Shown here piece by piece: positions 15,284-20,241 of a stretch of 20,241 nucleotides of DNA. The position numbers were made by a program, and so were the translations under genes. The DNA is from an uncultured Flavobacteriaceae bacterium (lineage in GTDB: Bacteria; Bacteroidota; Bacteroidia; Flavobacteriales; Flavobacteriaceae), in NCBI GenBank assembly GCA_913044085.1, contig CAJWNW010000019.1, forward strand, positions 1 to 20,241, in the 5' to 3' direction. A model generated the notes under the pieces. That model worked only from the letters and a program-made list of their open reading frames with translations. It made no database searches and had not been told where the DNA came from. Each line of letters starts with the position of its first letter. Within the stretch, counting starts at the first letter, position 1.

Positions 15284-16351
15284 ATGACCCACTCAATCAA
15301 AGCCGGTGTTGCCACTGGAAAAGAAGTTCAAGAGATTTTTAAGCTTGCAAAACAAAAAAGCTTTGCCCTTCCCGCGGTCAATGTCATAGGCTCTAACACC
15401 ATCAATGCGGTTTTGGAAACAGCAAAAAACCTCAATGCTCCCGTCATCATTCAATTCTCTAATGGTGGAGCACAATTCAACGCTGGAAAAGGACTTTCAA
15501 ACGAAAATCAAAAAGCAGCCATTGCGGGTTCAGTAGCAGGAGCAAAACACGTTCATCAATTGGCAGAAGCCTATGGGGTGCCTGTAATTCTGCATACTGA
15601 CCACTGTGCAAAAAAACTATTGCCTTGGATTGATGGTTTATTAGACGCCAGTGAAGCACATTTTAAGGCTACAGGAAAATCTCTTTACAGCTCACACATG
15701 ATTGACCTTTCTGAGGAGCCCATTGAAGAAAATATTGAGATTTGTAAACAATATTTAGAAAGAATGTCCAAGATGGGTATGACACTTGAAATAGAACTGG
15801 GTATTACCGGTGGTGAGGAAGATGGCGTAGACAACAGCGACGTCGATGTGTCTAAACTCTACACCCAACCAGAAGAAGTAGCATACGCTTATGAAGAGTT
15901 GAGCAAAGTGAGTAATCAGTTTACAATTGCTGCTGCGTTTGGAAATGTACACGGCGTGTACAAGCCAGGAAATGTAAAATTGACGCCAAAAATTCTCAAA
16001 AACTCTCAAGAATTTATCACTGAAAAATATGGCGTTGCTAAAAATCATATCGATTTTGTTTTTCATGGGGGATCAGGATCATCTGTGGAAGAAATTAGAG
16101 AAGCCATCGGATACGGTGTTATAAAAATGAACATTGACACCGATCTTCAATATGCATTTATGACGGGAGTACGGGACGATTTTAAATCAAATGGAGATTA
16201 TTTAGCGGCCCAGATTGGCAATCCTGATGGAGCAGATGTTCCAAATAAAAAACACTACGACCCAAGACGCTGGTTAAGACAAGCTGAACAAGCCTTTAGC
16301 GAGCGTTTGAAAAAGGCCTTTGAAGATTTAAACAATGTCGATACATTGTAA
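15284..16351 (+). CDS. fbaA: Class II fructose-1,6-bisphosphate aldolase
   Basis: A 355-residue zinc-dependent aldolase that cleaves fructose-1,6-bisphosphate to dihydroxyacetone phosphate and glyceraldehyde-3-phosphate, or the reverse in gluconeogenesis. By alignment from memory with the E. coli enzyme, the catalytic aspartate is D106 and the zinc histidine H107 in HTDHC. The second metal-related acid is E171 in LEIELG, and the other zinc histidines are H223 (NVHGVYKPG) and H261 (FVFHGGSGS). The loop GGEEDGVDN (176-184) places it in the longer FbaA (type A) branch. Length is normal. A perfect -7 promoter element precedes it. It sits between tamL and accD but has its own promoter, so the neighbourhood probably reflects conserved order rather than shared function. 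Confidence 0.96.
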   Translation: MTHSIKAGVATGKEVQEIFKLAKQKSFALPAVNVIGSNTINAVLETAKNLNAPVIIQFSNGGAQFNAGKGLSNENQKAAIAGSVAGAKHVHQLAEAYGVPVILHTDHCAKKLLPWIDGLLDASEAHFKATGKSLYSSHMIDLSEEPIEENIEICKQYLERMSKMGMTLEIELGITGGEEDGVDNSDVDVSKLYTQPEEVAYAYEELSKVSNQFTIAAAFGNVHGVYKPGNVKLTPKILKNSQEFITEKYGVAKNHIDFVFHGGSGSSVEEIREAIGYGVIKMNIDTDLQYAFMTGVRDDFKSNGDYLAAQIGNPDGADVPNKKHYDPRRWLRQAEQAFSERLKKAFEDLNNVDTL

Positions 16352-16362
16352 AAAAATATTCT

Positions 16363-16370
16363 TAGATTTG
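16363..16370 (+). promoter_or_regulatory. Bacteroidota -7 promoter element of accD
   Basis: TAGATTTG matches TAnnTTTG exactly, 28 bp before the accD ATG. A TTG at 16346-16348 lies only 14 bp upstream, too near for a good -33. Supports transcription of accD separate from fba. Confidence 0.45.
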
Positions 16371-16398
16371 TTTTTTCATTCTAACCATTTAGAACATT

Positions 16399-17256
16399 AT
16401 GGCTTGGTTCAAAAGAACAGACAAAGGCATTCAGACTCCCACAGAAGCAAAGCGTGATACACCCAAGGGACTCTGGTACAAATCCCCTACTGGAAAAATC
16501 ATTGAGACTGAAGAATTAGAAAAGAATTTTTTTGTCAGTCCAGAAGACGGATACCACGTTCGCATTGGAAGTAATGAGTATTTCGATATATTATTTGACG
16601 ACAACAAGTTTAGAGAACTGGATAAAAAAATCACGTCTAAAGACCCTTTGAAATTTTCGGACAAAAAAAAATACACCGACAGGCTTAAGGCGGCGCAAGA
16701 TAAAACAATGCTTAAAGATGCTGTTCGCACAGCAGTTGGAAAATCCAAAGGAAAAGATTTGGTAATTGCCTGTATGGATTTTCGTTTTATAGGGGGTTCC
16801 ATGGGAAGTGTTGTTGGAGAAAAAATTGCCCGTGCAGCAGATTATGCTTTGAAACACAAAACCCCATTTATGATCATTTCAAAATCTGGGGGCGCCCGTA
16901 TGATGGAAGCCGCGTTGTCCCTAATGCAACTGGCCAAAACGTCTGCTAAATTGGCGCAATTGGCCGATGCCGGAATTCCTTATATTTCACTATGTACAGA
17001 CCCAACAACTGGGGGTACTACCGCCTCTTTTGCAATGCTAGGAGACATCAATATTAGCGAACCTGGCGCGCTCATTGGCTTTGCAGGACCTCGTGTGGTT
17101 CGCGATACTACCGGAAAAGAACTTCCCGATGGGTTTCAAACAGCGGAGTTTGTGTTGGATCATGGGTTTTTAGACTTTATTACCCACCGCCGGGATCTTA
17201 AAAATCAAGTGAACAAATACATTGATTTGATCTCAAATCAAGAGCTCAGGCCATAA
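16399..17256 (+). CDS. accD: Acetyl-CoA carboxylase carboxyltransferase subunit beta, lacking the zinc ribbon cysteines
   Basis: A 285-residue beta subunit of acetyl-CoA carboxylase carboxyltransferase. With AccA it transfers the carboxyl group from biotin to acetyl-CoA, giving malonyl-CoA for fatty acid synthesis. The crotonase-fold core is intact: MDFRFIGGSMGSVVGEKI, the oxyanion-forming SGGARMMEA, TDPTTGGTTASFAMLGD and IGFAGPRVV. The N-terminal domain should hold a four-cysteine zinc ribbon, aligned from memory with E. coli WTKC..C and VCPKC. Here these positions are S29, G32, S47 and D50, while the flanking W26, P48, H53 and R55 are kept. The fold is therefore probably retained without zinc. 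AccA is not in the window. Confidence 0.95.
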   Translation: MAWFKRTDKGIQTPTEAKRDTPKGLWYKSPTGKIIETEELEKNFFVSPEDGYHVRIGSNEYFDILFDDNKFRELDKKITSKDPLKFSDKKKYTDRLKAAQDKTMLKDAVRTAVGKSKGKDLVIACMDFRFIGGSMGSVVGEKIARAADYALKHKTPFMIISKSGGARMMEAALSLMQLAKTSAKLAQLADAGIPYISLCTDPTTGGTTASFAMLGDINISEPGALIGFAGPRVVRDTTGKELPDGFQTAEFVLDHGFLDFITHRRDLKNQVNKYIDLISNQELRP

Positions 17257-17293
17257 AATATCCAAAGCAAAGCTTCGTTTTATCGAAAATGTC

Positions 17294-17301
17294 TATATTT
17301 G
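17294..17301 (+). promoter_or_regulatory. Bacteroidota -7 promoter element of rpsO
   Basis: TATATTTG is a perfect TAnnTTTG match 58 bp before the rpsO start. The -33 region reads TTCG/TTTT rather than TTTG. Transcription should start around 17306-17308, exactly at the base of the hairpin at 17307-17327. Confidence 0.55.
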
Positions 17302-17306
17302 CCCCT

Positions 17307-17327
17307 CAATTCTGAGAGCCAGAATTG
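17307..17327 (+). promoter_or_regulatory. 5'-terminal hairpin in the rpsO leader
   Basis: CAATTCTG and CAGAATTG form a perfect 8-bp stem closed by a five-base loop (AGAGC). From the promoter position, the hairpin should be at the extreme 5' end of the mRNA. It is not followed by a T-run, so it is not an attenuator. It could stabilise the transcript or take part in S15 feedback control, as S15 binds its own leader in several other bacteria. Confidence 0.45.
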
Positions 17328-17359
17328 TTTGCATAAAAATTATTTAAACAAATATTGGA

Positions 17360-17629
17360 ATGTACTTAACAAAAAAGATTAAAGAAAATCTCTTTAAAAA
17401 ACACGGTAAAGATGCAAAGGACACCGGATCTACGGAAGGCCAAATTGCATTGTTTACCCACCGAATCAATCACCTCACAAAACACTTAAAGCAAAATCGA
17501 AAAGATTTTAACACAGAAAGATCTCTTGTAAAGCTTGTAGGAAAACGCCGCTCATTGTTGGATTACCTTATGAAGAAAGACATCTTGAGATACCGTGCGA
17601 TTGTAAAAGAATTAGGATTAAGAAAATAA
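17360..17629 (+). CDS. rpsO: 30S ribosomal protein S15
   Basis: An 89-residue protein, the standard length for S15. It contains the family core TGSTEGQIALFTHRINHLT (about 22-40), the NRKDFNTERSLVKLVGKRR segment (46-64) whose residues contact 16S rRNA helix 22 and the helix 20-21-22 junction, and the C-terminal LLDYLMKKDILRYRAIVKEL helix. It is an early-binding assembly protein of the 30S platform. It has its own promoter, a leader with a perfect hairpin, and a strong terminator before pnp. The order rpsO-pnp is conserved in many bacteria, including E. coli. Confidence 0.97.
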   Translation: MYLTKKIKENLFKKHGKDAKDTGSTEGQIALFTHRINHLTKHLKQNRKDFNTERSLVKLVGKRRSLLDYLMKKDILRYRAIVKELGLRK

Positions 17630-17635
17630 TACCAA

Positions 17636-17661
17636 AAGAGAGGCCTTATGCCTCTTTTTTA
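17636..17661 (+). terminator. Rho-independent terminator after rpsO
   Basis: AGAGGC (17639-17644) and GCCTCT (17650-17655) form a stem with loop CTTAT. The stem is extended by A-T/G-T pairs on the outside and followed by a run of T. It should end the rpsO transcript, though some read-through into pnp is likely because no clean promoter is visible before pnp. Confidence 0.85.
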
Positions 17662-17714
17662 CTTTTTGCGTATAATTTACGCCAACATATAGAAGAAGCT
17701 AATTTAAAGTTTTT

Positions 17715-17752
17715 CATTGGTCACACCACACAACAACAACACAACACCAATG
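17715..17752 (+). promoter_or_regulatory. Stem-loop with 24-nt A/C-only loop in the pnp leader
   Basis: CATTGGT (17715-17721) and ACCAATG (17746-17752) are a perfect 7-bp inverted repeat enclosing 24 bases that consist only of A and C. The structure ends 20 bp before the pnp start. The loop cannot fold on itself and would be presented as single-stranded RNA. A role in PNPase autoregulation is inference by analogy with the E. coli pnp leader, where a different structure is used. Confidence 0.4.
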
Positions 17753-17772
17753 TTTAATTAGAAAAGTATAAA

Positions 17773-19986
17773 ATGATTCCAAAAATTTATAAAGAGGTCA
17801 TTGACCTCGGTGATGGAAGAGAAATCTCCATCGAAACCGGAAAACTAGCCAAACAAGCCCATGGCTCTGTAGTAGTTCAATCCGGGAAATGTATGCTGCT
17901 TTGTACAGTAGTATCCAATTACAAACAGTCAGATGTAGACTTTCTACCATTAACGGTGGATTACCGTGAAAAATTTGCCGCTGCAGGGCGTTACCCAGGC
18001 GGTTTTTTTAAACGTGAAGCCCGTCCTAGTGATGGGGAAGTTTTAACCATGCGATTGGTAGACCGCGTACTGCGTCCACTCTTTCCAAAAGATTACCATT
18101 CAGAAACGCAGGTGATGATTCAATTGATGTCTCATGACGAGGATGTCATGCCAGATGCTATGGCAGGACTGGCCGCTTCTGCAGCCATACAGCTGTCGGA
18201 TTTTCCTTTTGAATGCGCCATCTCTGAAGCTAGAGTAGGTCGTGTCAATGGAGAATTTGTCATTAACCCCACGAGAGCTCAACTTGCAGAATCCGATATC
18301 GATATGATGATTGGTGCCTCCTCAGATTCAGTGATGATGGTTGAAGGTGAGATGGATGAAATTTCTGAAGAAGAAATGGCAGAAGCCATTAAATTCGCAC
18401 ATGAAGCCATCAAAGTACAATGTGCAGCACAAGAAAAATTAGCCAAAGCTTTTGGCAAAAAAGAAGTGCGTGAATACGAACCAGAAAGAGAAGATGAAGC
18501 ACTTGCAAAAAAAGTGTACAACATGGCCTATGATAAGGTTTATGCTGTGGCCAAAGCTGGTTCTGCAAAGCACGAAAGAAGTGCCTCATTTTCTGAAATA
18601 AAAGAAGAAATCAAAGCCAGTTTTTCAGAAGAAGAGCAAGAAGAATTTGGAGATTTAATTTCCAAATACTACAGACAAACTGAAAAAGCTGCGGTGAGAG
18701 ATTTGACACTCAACGAAGGCTTGAGACTCGACGGGCGAAAGACCGATGAAATTAGACCTATTTGGTGTGAAGTCGATTACCTACCATCAACACATGGATC
18801 TTCTGTATTTACCCGTGGAGAAACCCAAGCATTGGCAACTGTCACTTTGGGAACTTCTAGAGATGCTAATCAGATAGATATGCCATCACATGAAGGAGAA
18901 GAGCGTTTTTATTTACACTACAACTTCCCTCCCTTCTGTACTGGAGAAGCCCGCCCAATACGCGGAACTTCAAGACGTGAAGTTGGACATGGAAATTTAG
19001 CACAACGTGCCCTCAAAGGAATGGTTCCTGAAGATTGTCCTTACACCGTTCGTGTGGTCAGTGAAGTTTTAGAAAGTAATGGATCGTCTTCTATGGCTAC
19101 TGTTTGTTCTGGAACCATGGCACTCATGGACGCTGGGGTACAGTTAAAGAAACCTGTTTCTGGAATTGCAATGGGACTCATCTCAGATGCTGAAAGTGGC
19201 AAATATGCGGTCTTATCGGATATTTTAGGTGATGAAGACCACCTTGGCGATATGGACTTTAAAGTCACCGGAACATCGGTTGGTATTACCGCTTGTCAAA
19301 TGGACATCAAAGTGAAAGGCCTTTCCTATGAAATATTGGTAAAAGCACTTCAACAAGCGCGTGAAGGACGTTTACACATATTGGAAAAACTCACCGATAC
19401 CATTTCAGCGCCAGCTGAAGATGTAAAACCACATGCACCTAAAATGGTAACGCGAATTATTCCTAATGAATTCATTGGTGCCCTTATTGGTCCTGGTGGA
19501 AAAGTCATTCAAGAACTTCAAAAAGAAACTGGAACAACCATTGTTATCAATGAAGATCCTGTTACTGAAGAAGGAATTGTTGAAATCCTAGGAACAGATC
19601 AAAATGGAATTGATGCCGTTTTAGCAAAAATTGATTCCATTATGTTTAAGCCAGAAGTTGGCAGTGTTTACGAAGTTAAAGTAATTAAAATGCTCGACTT
19701 TGGAGCCGTTGTTGAATACATGGAAGCTCCGGGTAATGAAGTGTTACTTCACGTAAGTGAGCTGGCCTGGGAACGCACCGAAAATGTTTCGGATGTTATC
19801 AATATGGGCGATGTCTTTGACGTTAAATACTTTGGCGTTGATGCCCGGACTCGAAAAGACAAAGTGTCTCGTAAAGCATTACTCCCAAAACCAGAAGGTT
19901 ATGTTGAGCGTCCACCTAGAGATCGAAATTCTAATAACAGAGGTAGAGACAATCGCAGAAATGATCGCAGATCGAGACGCGATTAA
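17773..19986 (+). CDS. pnp: Polynucleotide phosphorylase (polyribonucleotide nucleotidyltransferase)
   Basis: A 737-residue 3'-5' phosphorolytic exoribonuclease that forms a trimeric ring, degrading RNA to nucleoside diphosphates. Domains in order: first RNase PH domain (about 1-215), all-alpha linker (about 235-310), and the second, catalytic RNase PH domain (about 315-550). The last contains FTRGETQA, the RRE(V)GHG motif and the catalytic aspartates D487 and D493 in GDEDHLGD. A KH domain follows, with GPGGK at 573-577, then an S1 domain (about 630-700). The last 25-30 residues are an Arg/Asn/Asp-rich tail (RGRDNRRNDRRSRR), absent from the E. coli enzyme and likely to bind RNA or a partner. 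The rpsO terminator and an unusual leader stem-loop lie upstream, and a terminator follows. Confidence 0.97.
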   Translation: MIPKIYKEVIDLGDGREISIETGKLAKQAHGSVVVQSGKCMLLCTVVSNYKQSDVDFLPLTVDYREKFAAAGRYPGGFFKREARPSDGEVLTMRLVDRVLRPLFPKDYHSETQVMIQLMSHDEDVMPDAMAGLAASAAIQLSDFPFECAISEARVGRVNGEFVINPTRAQLAESDIDMMIGASSDSVMMVEGEMDEISEEEMAEAIKFAHEAIKVQCAAQEKLAKAFGKKEVREYEPEREDEALAKKVYNMAYDKVYAVAKAGSAKHERSASFSEIKEEIKASFSEEEQEEFGDLISKYYRQTEKAAVRDLTLNEGLRLDGRKTDEIRPIWCEVDYLPSTHGSSVFTRGETQALATVTLGTSRDANQIDMPSHEGEERFYLHYNFPPFCTGEARPIRGTSRREVGHGNLAQRALKGMVPEDCPYTVRVVSEVLESNGSSSMATVCSGTMALMDAGVQLKKPVSGIAMGLISDAESGKYAVLSDILGDEDHLGDMDFKVTGTSVGITACQMDIKVKGLSYEILVKALQQAREGRLHILEKLTDTISAPAEDVKPHAPKMVTRIIPNEFIGALIGPGGKVIQELQKETGTTIVINEDPVTEEGIVEILGTDQNGIDAVLAKIDSIMFKPEVGSVYEVKVIKMLDFGAVVEYMEAPGNEVLLHVSELAWERTENVSDVINMGDVFDVKYFGVDARTRKDKVSRKALLPKPEGYVERPPRDRNSNNRGRDNRRNDRRSRRD

Positions 19987-20012
19987 TCACCTTTCTTATT
20001 AATCATGCATCT

Positions 20013-20046
20013 AAAAAAGCCATTTTAAATAAATTGGCTTTTTTTT
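20013..20046 (+). terminator. Rho-independent terminator after pnp
   Basis: AAAAAAGCCA (20013-20022) and TGGCTTTTTT (20035-20044) form a 10-bp stem with an AT-rich 12-base loop, continuing into a T-run. The GC core is only four pairs, but the long A/T flanks are typical of flavobacterial terminators. Confidence 0.75.
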
Positions 20047-20116
20047 GTAACATTTAACAACTATTGAACGTATAATAAAGTGATACCAAAATAAACTGAT
20101 AAGACAAAATTAAATC

Positions 20117-20241
20117 ATGAGACAACTAAAAATCACAAAACAGGTTACCAACAGAGAAACTGCCTCTCTTGATAAGTACCTTCAAGAAATTGGAAAAGTC
20201 GATTTAATCACTGCCGATGAAGAAGTTGAATTGGCGCAGCG
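20117..20241 (+). CDS. rpoD: RNA polymerase primary sigma factor RpoD, N-terminal fragment
   Basis: The first 41 codons of a gene that runs off the right edge. The translation begins MRQLKITKQVTNRETAS and continues with LDKYLQEIGKVDLITADEE, which is sigma region 1.2. The protein therefore lacks the acidic region 1.1 of proteobacterial RpoD, as is usual for the short primary sigma factor of Bacteroidota. This sigma would read the TAnnTTTG promoters seen throughout the window. The gene lies 130 bp after pnp. No clean TAnnTTTG was found in its leader; the TATAAT at 20071-20076 has no fitting partner. Confidence 0.93.
   Translation, partial: MRQLKITKQVTNRETASLDKYLQEIGKVDLITADEEVELAQ

Noticed and set aside
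16332..16349. ACAATGT-CGAT-ACATTGT hairpin over the end of fba as a terminator
   Set aside because: It is a perfect 7-bp inverted repeat with a 4-base loop, but it is followed by A's rather than T's on the plus strand and lies mostly in coding sequence. No minus-strand gene would use it.
17722..17745. A/C-rich run before pnp as a microsatellite or CRISPR-like repeat
   Set aside because: The CAA/CAC units are irregular and there is no spacer structure. It is better described as the loop of a stem-loop.
1..20241. Horizontally acquired island, prophage or mobile element
   Set aside because: All genes are vertical core functions of flavobacteria. No integrase, transposase, tRNA target or long direct repeat was seen, and base composition looks even.

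Overview
The window looks like a piece of core chromosome from a member of the Flavobacteriaceae (Bacteroidota). It is AT-rich. Five upstream regions contain a perfect copy of the Bacteroidota promoter element TAnnTTTG, and start codons lack Shine-Dalgarno sequences. The gene content fits too: a PorT/SprT component of type IX secretion, the lipoprotein TamL, Omp28- and DUF6029-type envelope proteins, menaquinone-type UbiE, and a primary sigma factor whose N-terminus begins almost directly at the conserved region 1.2. I see no insertion sequence, prophage, tRNA, rRNA or CRISPR array. No gap between genes exceeds about 150 bases.

Layout from left to right. (1) The 3' part of pruA (proline catabolism), closed by a hairpin terminator shared with the facing gene. 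(2) An envelope block: an Omp28-like thioredoxin-fold lipoprotein on the minus strand, divergent from a TlpA-like thioredoxin and a DUF6029 outer-membrane protein. (3) rsmG on the minus strand, divergent from a two-gene unit of a front-end-type fatty acid desaturase and an aspartate aminotransferase. (4) A minus-strand trkA-trkH potassium-uptake operon, divergent from ubiE-porT. (5) A TrmH-family RNA methyltransferase on the minus strand, divergent from tamL. (6) A plus-strand run of housekeeping genes: fba (glycolysis), accD (fatty acid synthesis), rpsO (ribosome), pnp (RNA decay) and the start of rpoD.

The genes are mostly housekeeping, with two envelope-biogenesis themes: the type IX secretion barrel PorT and the TamL assembly protein; and the Omp28/TlpA/DUF6029 trio. 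The trio is the best candidate for an undescribed system. Each of its three proteins carries exactly one non-lipidation cysteine pair: WCGYC, WCVPC and CVGGVC. This suggests a redox relay at the outer membrane. Other points of interest are an AccD that has lost all four zinc-ribbon cysteines, and stem-loops in the leaders of rpsO and pnp that could be autoregulatory RNAs. Three convergent gene pairs abut or overlap without any terminator between them.
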